64,000 nt of DNA from Flavivirga eckloniae (GCF_002886045.1 NZ_CP025791.1:1014001-1078000); one strand, 5' to 3'; positions 8,306 through 18,240 are shown, counted from the stretch's first letter. Numbers and translations: made by a program. The notes: generated by a model not told the origin, from the sequence alone.

Positions 8306-9313
8306 ATGAAAAAATTAATAATTCTTCTATACATCTCGCTGCCTGTAATTGCGTGCAGTTCCCAAAATAAAAAAGCTTCAAAAAATACTGGTCGTGCCAT
8401 AGATTATGCAAAAACCATTACGGCAGACGAATTAAAAGAAGCCCTCTATATCTTTGCTTCGGATGAATTTGAAGGTAGAAAAACTGGAGAACCAGGACAA
8501 AAGAAAGCCATAGAGTTTATTAAAAATCACTATATGTCTGTAGGCGTTCCTTCCCCCATAGCAGAAGGCGACTATTTTCAAGAAATTCCCGAATCATATT
8601 TCCCAAACAAAGTAAAAGCTTCTGAAAATGTATTAGCTTATATAAAAGGTACAGAAAAACCAGATGAAGTTGTTATAATTTCTGCACACTTGGATCATAT
8701 TGGTGTTACCAAAAAAGGCGAGGTTTATAATGGTGCTGACGACGACGGATCTGGTACCGTAGCTATTTTAGAGATGGCAGAAGCCTTCAAAATAGCTTCA
8801 GAAAAAGGTCATGGACCAATACGCTCTGTATTATTTTTACACGTTACAGGCGAAGAAATGGGATTATATGGATCGCGCTACTATACAGATAAAGACCCTA
8901 TTTTTCCTTTGGAAAATACTGTGGCAAACCTTAATATAGATATGATAGGTCGTGTAGATCGGAAACATAAAAACAACAGGAACTACTTATACCTAATAGG
9001 ATCGGATAAACTGAGTAAGGAATTGCACAACATTTCTGAAAAAGTGAACAAAAAATATATCAACATGAAGTTTGATTATACTTATAACGACGACGACGAT
9101 CCGAATCGTTTTTATTATCGTTCAGATCATTACAACTTTGCTAAAAACAACATCCCGGTTATTTTCTATTTTAATGGTACACATGCCGATTATCATAGAC
9201 CTTCAGACACTCCAGACAAGATTCAATACGACCTGTTAGAAACACGGGCTCGCCTCATTTTCCATACCGCTTGGGAATTGGCTAATCGTGATGAACGTGT
9301 AAAAGTAGATTGA
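8306..9313 (+). CDS. M28 family metallopeptidase, lipoprotein (copy 2)
   Basis: This 335-aa protein has a lipoprotein signal (MKKLIILLYISLPVIAC|S). It carries the same zinc ligands as its upstream paralogue: SAHLDHIG, NGADDDGSGT, VTGEEMGLYGS, NLNIDMIGR and YRSDHYNF. The two proteins align over nearly their whole length, including the HADYHR-x-S/T-DTPDKI segment near the end, so this is a tandem duplication. The 61-bp gap suggests a joint transcript. Differences cluster near the N-terminus and in the loop NDDDDPNRFYY (about residue 270), which may alter specificity. Confidence 0.88.
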   Translation: MKKLIILLYISLPVIACSSQNKKASKNTGRAIDYAKTITADELKEALYIFASDEFEGRKTGEPGQKKAIEFIKNHYMSVGVPSPIAEGDYFQEIPESYFPNKVKASENVLAYIKGTEKPDEVVIISAHLDHIGVTKKGEVYNGADDDGSGTVAILEMAEAFKIASEKGHGPIRSVLFLHVTGEEMGLYGSRYYTDKDPIFPLENTVANLNIDMIGRVDRKHKNNRNYLYLIGSDKLSKELHNISEKVNKKYINMKFDYTYNDDDDPNRFYYRSDHYNFAKNNIPVIFYFNGTHADYHRPSDTPDKIQYDLLETRARLIFHTAWELANRDERVKVD

Positions 9314-9401
9314 ACGCACTCATACAAATGGGATCATAAGCCAGGTTTTGTAAAGAAAAAAGATTTCTCTTAAACAAGATTGAAGATAAACTTCTCTATA
9401 A

Positions 9402-9430
9402 ACAAAAAGCCCCTTAAAAAAGGGGCTTAA
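9402..9430 (-). terminator. Terminator between the M28 pair and the T9SS gene
   Basis: The inverted repeat AAGCCCCTT (9407-9415) / AAGGGGCTT (9420-9428) is followed by a T run when read on the minus strand. It therefore mainly ends the large minus-strand gene at 9445, and may also stop the plus-strand peptidase transcript. Confidence 0.8.
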
Positions 9431-9444
9431 TGAGTTAAAGGCTA

Positions 9445-12400
9445 TTATTTTTGAACTAAAATCTTTTTAAAATATGTTCTATTATCATTTCGAATCTCTA
9501 GGATATATAGTCCATTATCAATGTTCGGAATACGGAAAGCATTGTTATTTTTAACCGTACCTTTAAATACTTCCTTTCCAGATATATCTATTATTCTATA
9601 TTCTAAATCATCTTGTGAAAATTGAGATCCTTTTATGTGTATTTGATCTTTACAAGGATTGGGGTAGACTTTATAATTGTTATTTTGGAGAGTTAATAAT
9701 GAAAGAGCTCCTGATTTTGGCCATATCTGTACTTCTGCCAGATGGAGTAAAGTTTGAGATGAAAAGGACTGCACCCTTACATAACGCGCATTACTATGAT
9801 CGATGTCAATGGTAAGACTTTTATCATTTGCCAAATCACCGTTAGAGAAAGAGTAGTTCTTCGACCAAATGGTTTGACGGGAATCGTTCAAAACAGAAAC
9901 TCTGAAATTTCCGATCCGGTATCCTGCATCCTTACGGTTCCATAAAACAATCTGATCAATATCAGATACCTTATCTAGTTTTAATTCCCACCATGGATTG
10001 GCGGTTTTTTCGGAGCTTGTGAAATCTGTTTTTGGAAAAAGGTACCCATTGTTTGCAGCTTCGGCAAAACCACTACTCCTATAGAAGTTACCTATATGAG
10101 ATGCACTTCCTGCAATAGCCAGATTGCCTAAAGGAATTCTGAAGTTGCCATCATAAACCCTAAAGTCTCGCAATGCTAGAATTCCCCCAACCTTCTCTAC
10201 CGAAATAGAATATCCAAGTACAGATGCCAGACGTGTAACGCCATCTGCAGAAATTTCGTTTCCAGGAATTTCATACCTTTCGTTTTGTGGGATGTTGAAA
10301 CTAACTCCCTCATAAGTTTTTTCCCAAACAACTGCTTCAGAAGCATCCCTAACTACAATTTTCATGCTTTCTACAGGTGCACTGTTAGAGTTGACAACTG
10401 TTATATGTGTTGGATTAAATTCATGGGTGAAAGTGTATTTCCACTCATTTTCGTTTTTTACCAAACTGCTAAAATCACCAGAATGGTCGTTAAAAGTAAT
10501 CGCTTCAACTTCAGAAAGAGATAAAGCCTTGCCATCCAATCGCTCTATGCGTACATACTTTATCAATGGCAGTGCGGCAATTGTTCCCTCATCACTAACC
10601 CAGTCAAAAATTGAGGCATATAAGGATTGTCCTCCGTTCAAGTTTAGATTAGATAACACATAATCCCTAGACAATAAAGGTCCTGCCCCTAAACCGGGGT
10701 CCTGATCGTACAAACTCAACCTTACATTCTCCAAATCATCCACATTTCCTGAAGAACTTATACGTACTGCTTCTAATGTTTCGTCATAAGGCAACTCCAA
10801 TTGCCAGAACGATAACGCATCTGGATTGGTAGTTGCAGACTGCTGATTCCTCACGCCATCATGAGCATTGCTAGAATATTTATCTGTAAATGTTGACGAC
10901 TGAATCGAGGTTCCATTTGGTGCAATATTTTCATAATCACTAATTTCTGATAGGTAAGCACGACCAATATAAACTTCATATGGTCCAGAGTTTTTAAAGC
11001 TCACCTTAACATTTCCTACCGAATTTCCGGTATGAAACATCATCTTTTCGAATTGACCAGTCCATGAACTTTTTCCTATTGGGCTTATCTCTTTTTCATA
11101 TCCATGTCCTTCTATCTGTACTAGGAACTTATCGCTTGTTTCTATTCGTTCTTTTAAGAATCGTATTGAACTAATTCGCATACTTTCAGAATCAGGACCT
11201 TTAGGAACAAGATATATTGTTTGTAATCCTGAAGGGGAAGCTGTACTAAATTTAGAAATCGGTGAAATAGCCCAAACATCAGAAACTGCTTCCCTATATT
11301 CCATGGTGGCCAACAAAGCTCCAGCTGGGCTTCCGATACGTAATTCGAGGTTATTGTTTTTTGCCATTTCAGTGCTTATGGTAGTCTCACTGGCGAAACT
11401 AAGCTCGGCATGATCAAAAATGGTCCCATCACCAAAGTCAATATTAGCATAACTGGTAGACTCACCATCAGCTAAACCTGTAATGTAACCTTCCGAACGG
11501 TGATTGCCTGTTGATGCAGAACCGTTAATTGATGTGTAGTTATGAGCATATATCGCCGGATATACCAACAGAGCTTCTACACCTATCTCATAGGTTTTAT
11601 TGGGTTTAAGATTGTCAAATACACCTTCAATGACTCCATTATCCCATAGTTTCAGGCTATGCTTGCCATAAGGACCCAGAGCGCCATGGTTCCATTGGTT
11701 AGAATTGAATGGAGATGAATTATAAACAAAATCCCATTCAGAATGATCTGTAAAACCACCATCACCAATAAGGTTACTCCCTTTAGGCAACTTATAATCA
11801 TATATTACAGAAGGTGGGGCATTAAAATCGTGTCCGGTTTTCCAAATAGTACTCCCATATTCCAGAGCACCCACATCTGGGGCATCTCCAATATAAGTAT
11901 CGTTTATACCAGGGATTAATACACCTTTATCAATAGCAGCCGAAGACATTGATAACCTAATATCATTTCCTGCTAAATCTACAAAATCTGAAGCTGTATA
12001 ATTTATATTTCCATCGACTGTTAAGCCTGGTGTAACTATTCTTTCTAAATTTAGTTGTAGATTATTCTGGTAGCTTGATTCGATTGGAGGTCTGCCCATA
12101 TTATCAACCCAAGGTCCTTGGTGTTTAGAAATAAAGGTATTGTGGTAAAAATTATGAAAACTAAGACGAGAACGTATTGTTGCCTCAGTACCCACATCTA
12201 AAACAATGTTTCGGTACACAGTAAGATCGAGCCCGGAATAGAATGCCGCAAATCCCGATCCATTAGTTCCAGGACCACGTGCATCCCGATTGTAAATTGG
12301 TGCATCCCGAAAGATATTATGGTGTACCAAGGTACCACCACCCTGGCCACTTTCGCTATCTCCATCAAGCAAAGCAGTATCCCATGAATTACGACAAAAC

Positions 12401-14283
12401 TTTTCAAATAAATTATATGAAATTATAGATTTAAGGGGATAAAAACGGAAAACGCCTCTTCCTACACCACTAAATGTATTGTAACTAATTAAAAATCTCG
12501 AAGAACTTGAAGAAATTTCTACACCTGTTGCATCGATCTGATAACTGATATCCTCAAAAAGGTTGTTAACAATATCCCAACGGTCTCCATCGGCCTGAAA
12601 AACAGATGTATGGGTTCGTTTAAAGGTGTTGCTTATTATTTTAACATTATCGCCAAGTATTCTCATATAACCGTAGTTATTCTCATTAATACCATATACT
12701 TCGTTCTCTTGAAAAACAAAGTTTTTACAGGGCGTAAATGAAGTAGGGCCTCCTCCACGGTGAATAATTCCTTTGATCTCAATATTTTGGGCACCCTGCA
12801 GGTCAAAGGTAAAATCGCGTTTCTTCATTTCTATTTCAAGGCTGTTTGGGTCTACCCCTGATTCTGCCTTGTAATACAATGTGTTATTCCCAAGTGCTTT
12901 AAACCACTCATGGGGACGGTTCATAGCTTTAATTGTTCCGGTAATAAAGTACCCAAATCGCATCTTTTGAGAAGGAAAATAGGTAAGTGGGCTAGAAAAT
13001 GTAACCTTACCATCAGGGTTATAATCTCCAATTTCAGAATATTGGGCCGACCAATCGGATGAATGGTGGTACACTTGTGCACCGTTCCAGAAATTATCTG
13101 GCCATCCTGCCAGTTCTGGTGCAGTAAAACCTTCGTGTTTCATTGCCCCATATGGTATAATACCCCAATCATCTACATAAACCGGGTTGTTCTCCCCTCT
13201 TTCTCTTGCAGGATATCGCAAAACGCCATTAACAAACATCGTATTGTTAAAAGAAGCATCATTCTTTATCCAACGCGATCGCTCGCTTGGCGGGAGGTCT
13301 TCACCTGCATCCCAGTTCATGGTAGTGCTCCATACATCGGTATCGGGGCTTCCGTCCTGGTTTGTATCACCGGTTGCAAGAACCCAGCCAGTTACTGGGT
13401 CACATGTACTCACCACGACTTTTTCGTTATTGTAGGCTTTAAAAGTTATTGGGTTACCGGAAAGTCCGCTTTTTTTCACAATCACCTTCTCATGGTATGT
13501 ACCTCCCCTAATTTCAATTGTGCTCCCATACTGCGCAACATCTGCTGCTTTCTGGATCGTTCTAAAAGGACTGTCGATGGTTCCGCTATTGATGTCGTTA
13601 CCCGTAGTAGAAACAAAATAGCGATCTTGAAAAGGCGGGAAGCCCGTATCTGGAACAACCTCCAGAATCACATCATCGAACCTGGGCTGTCCGCCAGTAG
13701 CTCCATCAACATTGTTTCTTAGTTCAATCTTTATAGCAATACTGGTCAAATCTGTAAAGAGTTGTTCTTTAAATTCAACATCCTGATAGACATCCGAGGC
13801 AACAACCGTCACACTTTTTCGGGCTAGTTTTAACTCCTCTCCATTAATGATATAGGATACATCATAATGGGCCATACCTCCAGCCTTGACATCGGTGGCT
13901 TTAAAACTCAGTTTTAGCCCTTTACCTTTGGTGACGTTAATATTATTGATTGTATCGGTAAGAAAAGCTGCAGATGAGCTCTGATTTACAAATGCATATT
14001 GAAGTCCATTGGAGCCTCCTTTAACACCATCAACTCCAATATAACCAAAATTCCACTTAATAGTCCAGTCGGGTATGGTGAAGCTTGAAGGGGAATTGGC
14101 TGCTCTTCTAACAGCATTCTGAATTGGAGCATCACTTGGTGAAATGTTCTCAAAATTGCCATTCCCGGTTGCCCCCGAAATAAGAACCTGAGACCAAGCA
14201 GTAAGAGCAAAAAACTGAAAGATTAGCAATAAAAACCCTCTAATCAACAGATTTTTTTTAAATAAATAGTAATGATTTGGCAT
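9445..14283 (-). CDS. Large T9SS-secreted beta-helix / discoidin-domain protein
   Basis: This 1612-aa protein has a signal peptide (about 1-31, ending AWSQ) and an N-terminal carbohydrate-binding-like beta-sandwich (about 35-212). A DUF1565/right-handed parallel beta-helix region (about 220-815) starts at RYFVSTTGNDINSGT and contains repeated N-x-F/I-x-x turns. A second CBM-like region follows (about 840-1100), then two F5/8 type C (discoidin)-like domains (about 1120-1250 and 1388-1525). The end is a T9SS type A sorting domain (about 1529-1612; YKVYPNPCKDQIHIKG ... ILVQK). This layout fits an extracellular polysaccharide lyase or glycan-binding protein; catalytic residues and substrate are not identifiable. 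No SusC/SusD neighbours are present. By eye it is more GC-rich than flanking genes, which suggests acquisition. Confidence 0.85.
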   Translation of the reverse strand: MPNHYYLFKKNLLIRGFLLLIFQFFALTAWSQVLISGATGNGNFENISPSDAPIQNAVRRAANSPSSFTIPDWTIKWNFGYIGVDGVKGGSNGLQYAFVNQSSSAAFLTDTINNINVTKGKGLKLSFKATDVKAGGMAHYDVSYIINGEELKLARKSVTVVASDVYQDVEFKEQLFTDLTSIAIKIELRNNVDGATGGQPRFDDVILEVVPDTGFPPFQDRYFVSTTGNDINSGTIDSPFRTIQKAADVAQYGSTIEIRGGTYHEKVIVKKSGLSGNPITFKAYNNEKVVVSTCDPVTGWVLATGDTNQDGSPDTDVWSTTMNWDAGEDLPPSERSRWIKNDASFNNTMFVNGVLRYPARERGENNPVYVDDWGIIPYGAMKHEGFTAPELAGWPDNFWNGAQVYHHSSDWSAQYSEIGDYNPDGKVTFSSPLTYFPSQKMRFGYFITGTIKAMNRPHEWFKALGNNTLYYKAESGVDPNSLEIEMKKRDFTFDLQGAQNIEIKGIIHRGGGPTSFTPCKNFVFQENEVYGINENNYGYMRILGDNVKIISNTFKRTHTSVFQADGDRWDIVNNLFEDISYQIDATGVEISSSSSRFLISYNTFSGVGRGVFRFYPLKSIISYNLFEKFCRNSWDTALLDGDSESGQGGGTLVHHNIFRDAPIYNRDARGPGTNGSGFAAFYSGLDLTVYRNIVLDVGTEATIRSRLSFHNFYHNTFISKHQGPWVDNMGRPPIESSYQNNLQLNLERIVTPGLTVDGNINYTASDFVDLAGNDIRLSMSSAAIDKGVLIPGINDTYIGDAPDVGALEYGSTIWKTGHDFNAPPSVIYDYKLPKGSNLIGDGGFTDHSEWDFVYNSSPFNSNQWNHGALGPYGKHSLKLWDNGVIEGVFDNLKPNKTYEIGVEALLVYPAIYAHNYTSINGSASTGNHRSEGYITGLADGESTSYANIDFGDGTIFDHAELSFASETTISTEMAKNNNLELRIGSPAGALLATMEYREAVSDVWAISPISKFSTASPSGLQTIYLVPKGPDSESMRISSIRFLKERIETSDKFLVQIEGHGYEKEISPIGKSSWTGQFEKMMFHTGNSVGNVKVSFKNSGPYEVYIGRAYLSEISDYENIAPNGTSIQSSTFTDKYSSNAHDGVRNQQSATTNPDALSFWQLELPYDETLEAVRISSSGNVDDLENVRLSLYDQDPGLGAGPLLSRDYVLSNLNLNGGQSLYASIFDWVSDEGTIAALPLIKYVRIERLDGKALSLSEVEAITFNDHSGDFSSLVKNENEWKYTFTHEFNPTHITVVNSNSAPVESMKIVVRDASEAVVWEKTYEGVSFNIPQNERYEIPGNEISADGVTRLASVLGYSISVEKVGGILALRDFRVYDGNFRIPLGNLAIAGSASHIGNFYRSSGFAEAANNGYLFPKTDFTSSEKTANPWWELKLDKVSDIDQIVLWNRKDAGYRIGNFRVSVLNDSRQTIWSKNYSFSNGDLANDKSLTIDIDHSNARYVRVQSFSSQTLLHLAEVQIWPKSGALSLLTLQNNNYKVYPNPCKDQIHIKGSQFSQDDLEYRIIDISGKEVFKGTVKNNNAFRIPNIDNGLYILEIRNDNRTYFKKILVQK

Positions 14284-15020
14284 AATAAGTTTTATTAAAA
14301 ATTAGAATGTAAAATGTCTTTTGTTCTATATAAAATCAAAATCAATTTGTATTCGAATAGGTCTGTAAAACTAGCTATATAAATTTGTAGTCATTATGAA
14401 AAATAGTCACAATTCTACCTACATATAGTCATTATTCAACTTAAAAACAGTCATTTACATGAATAGCGTCGACAATTAGTTCAGTAAAGGCGTATAAAGT
14501 ATTCGAAAGTTTAGATGGGTTCTCGCGTCGTCCAAATTGTAATTTGGACTCCAGAAAGTTTGGACGGATCAATCCCAAAAGCTGTGTGTGAATTTGAACT
14601 TGCATTAAAAAGCCTCGCAAATGATGAGTTACAGTTTGTTTTATGAACTAGCCAAAACATGGATCGAAGTAAAATGCCCTATGATTTGTAGGCGAGTGTC
14701 AAATGTTTGAAGATGTCGTTAAAAAAGAAATGCTGTTTGAGCACATGCCCGAAGAAAACAAAGAGTCAGGACAATAGGTTGGGCAATAGGATTGACAAGT
14801 GAGAAATGGTCATCGGGCGAGTTCATTTCTTTTAGGCATCGAAAACTAATTTGACCGCCGAGAATCTAAGGCTAGACTTTTTTGTTTCTTTTTTGGTCAA
14901 TGCAAAAAAGATATAGATAATTAAAAGCATATTTTGACCAAACACAACTTTTAGTCATGATCCCAATTTGTCTTGATCCCCGTTTGGACACCTCCTATAA
15001 ATGAGTTGTACTATTAAAAA
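14284..15020. other. Gene-free, apparently decayed DNA
   Basis: No intact gene is visible here. Short broken coding-like stretches occur, for example the frame DVVKKEMLFEHMPEENKESG at about 14713-14776, ending in stops. The motif TTTGGAC recurs: a perfect 9-bp inverted repeat GTCCAAATT/AATTTGGAC sits at 14530-14549, and GTTTGGAC occurs at 14558 and again at 14982. This looks like the remains of an insertion element or gene, but I cannot name it. Confidence 0.4.
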
Positions 15021-15024
15021 CAAA

Positions 15025-15058
15025 AAAAGCCTTTCAATTTCTTGAAAGGCTTTTATTT
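15025..15058 (-). terminator. Terminator downstream of tRNA-His
   Basis: The arm AGCCTTTCAA (15028-15037) pairs with TTGAAAGGCT (15042-15051). A/T runs on both sides make it potentially bidirectional. It lies directly after the tRNA on the minus strand. Confidence 0.8.
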
Positions 15059-15060
15059 TG

Positions 15061-15135
15061 GGTGGATGATGGGATTCGAACCCACGACCCTTGGTACCAC
15101 AAACCAATGCTCTAACCAACTGAGCTACAACCACC
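15061..15135 (-). tRNA. tRNA-His (GTG)
   Basis: Read on the minus strand, the sequence folds as a standard cloverleaf starting GGTGGTTGTAGCTC. The D-stem is GCTC/GAGC and the anticodon stem TTGGT/ACCAA carries the loop TTGTGGT, so the anticodon is GTG. The T-arm is GTGGG-TTCGAAT-CCCAT. The extra 5' G (position -1) faces C73, the identity element of tRNA-His. CCA is not encoded. The acceptor stem has one U5-U68 mismatch. Confidence 0.93.
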
Positions 15136-15163
15136 GTGTAACATGCATTTTGTAATGCGTGTG

Positions 15164-15195
15164 CAAATGTAATTGATTTCAGCCTTATCTACAAA
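15164..15195 (-). promoter_or_regulatory. Promoter of tRNA-His
   Basis: On the minus strand, TTTG (15192-15195) is followed after 20 bp by TACATTTG (15164-15171). This is a textbook Bacteroidota -33/-7 pair, about 30 bp before the tRNA 5' end. Confidence 0.75.
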
Positions 15196-15251
15196 GACTT
15201 TTTTCAATATTTTATGCTAATATTAAAAATAAAAATTAATCATTATTCTAA

Positions 15252-15971
15252 CTATTTAATATCGAAGATGCTATCAATAGCAATTTGGCGTTCAACCGTA
15301 AAACCTTCGGCATACTCAACACCTACTAGTCTTCCCAGATCTCTGGCCCTGTAAATAACACTATCTGTAAAGTTTTTACTGGATATAGGTGTTTCCGGCT
15401 CCTTACTACCACTATCATAAAACTGTGTTTTATAAGCCAGCACAGAAGCCATCTTTTTATCTATAAAGCCAGATACATCAACCGTAAAATCTGGTTCTAA
15501 ATTTTTCCATTGTATATAATGGTATACCTGTTTAGGTCGCCATGGCTGTTGTAGTGTATTCTCACTATCATGAGTTTCAATTTTAATCAGTCCACTTAAA
15601 AAACAAGCATCACTAACCAGCTTACTCCCCTTACCATGATCTATATGCCTATCGTCAACAGCATTACATAGCACAATTTCTGGTTGGTATTTACGAATCA
15701 TTTTAACAATTTCCAATTGATGCTTCTTATCATTCGTAAAAAAACCATCGGCGAATTTCATGTTAACCCGAACAGTAGCTCCAAGTATTTTAGCTGCATT
15801 ATCGGCCTCAACATCTCTTGTTTCTGCTGTTCCTCTGGTCCCTAACTCTCCCCTGGTTAAATCTATGATCCCTACTTTTTTGCCATTGGCTATTTCTTTT
15901 GCTATGGTAGCACCACAACCTAACTCTACATCATCGGGATGTGCTCCAATAGCGAGGATATCTAATTTCAT
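15252..15971 (-). CDS. bshB1: Bacillithiol biosynthesis deacetylase BshB1
   Basis: This 239-aa protein of the PIG-L/LmbE fold shows the zinc-binding motif IGAHPDDVELGCG (residues 7-19) and the distal His pair in DDRHIDHGKG. The segment LTRGELGTRGTAETRD is diagnostic for the BshB1 branch rather than generic LmbE proteins. It removes the acetyl group from GlcNAc-malate to give GlcN-malate, the second step of bacillithiol synthesis. Bacillithiol is the main low-molecular-weight thiol in many Flavobacteriaceae. The glycosyltransferase BshA and ligase BshC are not in the window. Confidence 0.92.
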   Translation of the reverse strand: MKLDILAIGAHPDDVELGCGATIAKEIANGKKVGIIDLTRGELGTRGTAETRDVEADNAAKILGATVRVNMKFADGFFTNDKKHQLEIVKMIRKYQPEIVLCNAVDDRHIDHGKGSKLVSDACFLSGLIKIETHDSENTLQQPWRPKQVYHYIQWKNLEPDFTVDVSGFIDKKMASVLAYKTQFYDSGSKEPETPISSKNFTDSVIYRARDLGRLVGVEYAEGFTVERQIAIDSIFDIK

Positions 15972-16361
15972 CTATTACCTTTTTTTGTTGGTTTATTTTG
16001 CTAAAATTGCCTGTTGAAAACAGACGTAATTAACCCCAAAACATTTCTTTAAAAATGCAAAAAAATATGTTCATTTACACGTAATTCTCCTTTATTGTAC
16101 CCTTAATTCTAATTTTTAAGCACCATTTTAACAATTTTAAGCTTTCATTTATTCAATCGTATAACAAATCGTTAAGGACTCATTACTACTCTCACGTTTT
16201 CGTATTCATTTTCAATAGATAATAGCACTAAAAAATCACAATTTCGAAAAAATAACATACAAGCAAAAAGCATGACATTAATCATACTTATTAGTCGCAA
16301 TCAGCAGTAATTTTACTTAAGAATAAAATAAAACACTAAAGTTAACAAACAATTACAAACT
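15972..16361. other. Divergent intergenic region bshB1 / SLC13
   Basis: This 390-bp AT-rich spacer separates two divergent genes and must hold both promoters. I saw no convincing TTG-N19-TAnnTTTG pair on either strand, no RNA gene and no clear inverted repeat. Confidence 0.5.
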
Positions 16362-18203
16362 ATGATCTATTTAATGCTCCTCATTTTAGTAATCACAATT
16401 GGTTTTTTCGTATGGGGAAAGTTTACGCCAGATATCGTAGCCCTTATGTCTATGATAGCTTTATTCTTAACAGGAATCTTAACTGCTAAAGAAACGCTTA
16501 GCGGATTTAGTAATCCAACTGTTGTTATGATTGCCGCACTCTTTATTATAGGTGAAGGTATTGCACAAACAGGGTGGACAGCTTTAGCCGGTAAGAAATT
16601 TGTAGAATGGGCAGGAAAAAGCGTTCCTAAACTATTAGTTATCGTATCATTAGGTGCAGGTGTATTATCTGGTTTCGTTAGTAATACCGGTACAGTAGCA
16701 ACTTTAATGCCTCTTACAATATCATCGGCCTGGAGTATTGGTACATTACCATCAAAAATGTTAATGCCCGTAGCCTTCGGTTCCAATACCGGTGGTTTAT
16801 TAACCTTAACAGGTACGCCTCCTAACATTATTGCCAGTAATGCCTTAACTGAAGCTGGTTTTGAAGGATTTTCATTCTTTGAATTTGCATTAATAGGCTT
16901 ACCTCTATTAATAGTAGCCTTACTATATTTTAGATATATTGGATACAAATTATTACCTAAAAATAAAACAAACAATAAGCCTGTAAACATTGAATCTACC
17001 TTACATAACTGGATAGAGGCTTATAAAATAGATAACGGTTATTATAGATTGCGTATAAGATCGTTATCTCCTTTAATCGATTCGAAAATTGAAGATTGGC
17101 AATTTGAAAAAAATTACAATGTTTCTATTATTCGTATAAAGAGAAGACACCCTAATGTTCTGAAAAAAATTCAAGCTTTTGAAGAATTTCCAAGCCCATC
17201 AACAGAATTGTACTATCACGACATTATAACCGTGAAAGGAGATACTGAGGCGATTAACAAAATAATGATTTCGTTCAGACTAGGGTTATTACCTCTTGAG
17301 CCAATTACCGACGAGTTAAAACATAATTTAATTAACCAAGAGGTCGGTATGACAGAAGTTATCGTAAACCCAAACTCTATTTTAGTAGGCAGAAAATATA
17401 AATTGGGTGATTACTTTAAACGATATGGTATTCAACTTTTAGCTGCATCCAGAAACAACAAACCTTTACAAGAGAAGGAAATTACCGTAAAAGCCGGTGA
17501 TGCCTTTTTAATACGTGGTACTTGGGAAAGTATTGACGATTTAAAAAAGCAACACGAAAATCTGGTAATAATTGGTAGTCCAGAAGGAATGGCTAAAAAT
17601 GTTGAAAGCCTTAACTCGAAATCATTTATTGCCTTAGGGGCCTTAATACTTATGATCATATTCATGGTCTTTAAAATAGTACCAGGCTCAATTGCCGCAT
17701 TAATATCTGCCGGTATCGTCTTACTAACTGGTTGTGTGCCTATTTCTAAAGCATACAAAGGCATTAGTTGGACAAGTGTCGTTATGATTGCTGCCATGAT
17801 ACCCATGGGAATCGCATTACAAAAAACGGGAACAGCACAAGTTATCGCTAATGGCTTGGTAAATTATTTAGGAGCTATTCACCCTATTGCTTTATTAGGA
17901 GGTGTATTTCTTTTAACAACAACATTTAGCCAGGTAATCAACAACTCGGCAACAGCCGTTTTAATGGCCCCAATTGCTATACTTGCTGCAAATTCGCTAG
18001 GCCTCTCGCCTGCTCCTTTTATGATTGTAGTAGCTATAAGCGCATCAACGGCATTTTTAACACCAATAGGAACAACTACCAATGCTATGGTTATGACCGC
18101 TGGCGGTTATAAGTTCTTAAATTACCTAAAGGTGGGAGCACCATTATTACTCCTATTCTTTATAATAACCCTTGTACTTGTGCCAATTATTTGGCCATTC
18201 TAA
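16362..18203 (+). CDS. SLC13 (DASS) family permease with TrkA-C domains
   Basis: This 613-aa inner-membrane transporter has an N-terminal membrane half (about 1-200) with SNTGTVATLMPLT and SNTGGLLTLTGTPPNII, the SNT-type hairpin of DASS carriers. Two RCK_C/TrkA_C regulatory domains follow (about 215-300 and 320-405). The C-terminal membrane half (about 415-613) carries the second hairpin motif NNSATAVLMAP and TPIGTTTNAMV. Family members carry dicarboxylates, sulfate or other anions with sodium. The next gene is pckA, 37 bp downstream on the same strand; joint transcription and a C4-dicarboxylate substrate are plausible inferences, not shown by sequence. Confidence 0.85.
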   Translation: MIYLMLLILVITIGFFVWGKFTPDIVALMSMIALFLTGILTAKETLSGFSNPTVVMIAALFIIGEGIAQTGWTALAGKKFVEWAGKSVPKLLVIVSLGAGVLSGFVSNTGTVATLMPLTISSAWSIGTLPSKMLMPVAFGSNTGGLLTLTGTPPNIIASNALTEAGFEGFSFFEFALIGLPLLIVALLYFRYIGYKLLPKNKTNNKPVNIESTLHNWIEAYKIDNGYYRLRIRSLSPLIDSKIEDWQFEKNYNVSIIRIKRRHPNVLKKIQAFEEFPSPSTELYYHDIITVKGDTEAINKIMISFRLGLLPLEPITDELKHNLINQEVGMTEVIVNPNSILVGRKYKLGDYFKRYGIQLLAASRNNKPLQEKEITVKAGDAFLIRGTWESIDDLKKQHENLVIIGSPEGMAKNVESLNSKSFIALGALILMIIFMVFKIVPGSIAALISAGIVLLTGCVPISKAYKGISWTSVVMIAAMIPMGIALQKTGTAQVIANGLVNYLGAIHPIALLGGVFLLTTTFSQVINNSATAVLMAPIAILAANSLGLSPAPFMIVVAISASTAFLTPIGTTTNAMVMTAGGYKFLNYLKVGAPLLLLFFIITLVLVPIIWPF

Positions 18204-18240
18204 AACTTATTAATAAGAACCTTTTAAAAAATCTTACAAG

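Noticed and set aside
9615-14210. Several 66-219 aa frames on both strands inside the T9SS gene region
   Set aside because: They overlap a 1612-codon frame with signal peptide, recognised domains and T9SS tail, and have no protein features of their own.
16367-18082. Minus-strand frames of 67-207 aa opposite the SLC13 gene
   Set aside because: They mirror the hydrophobic codons of a clearly recognised transporter and have no independent support.
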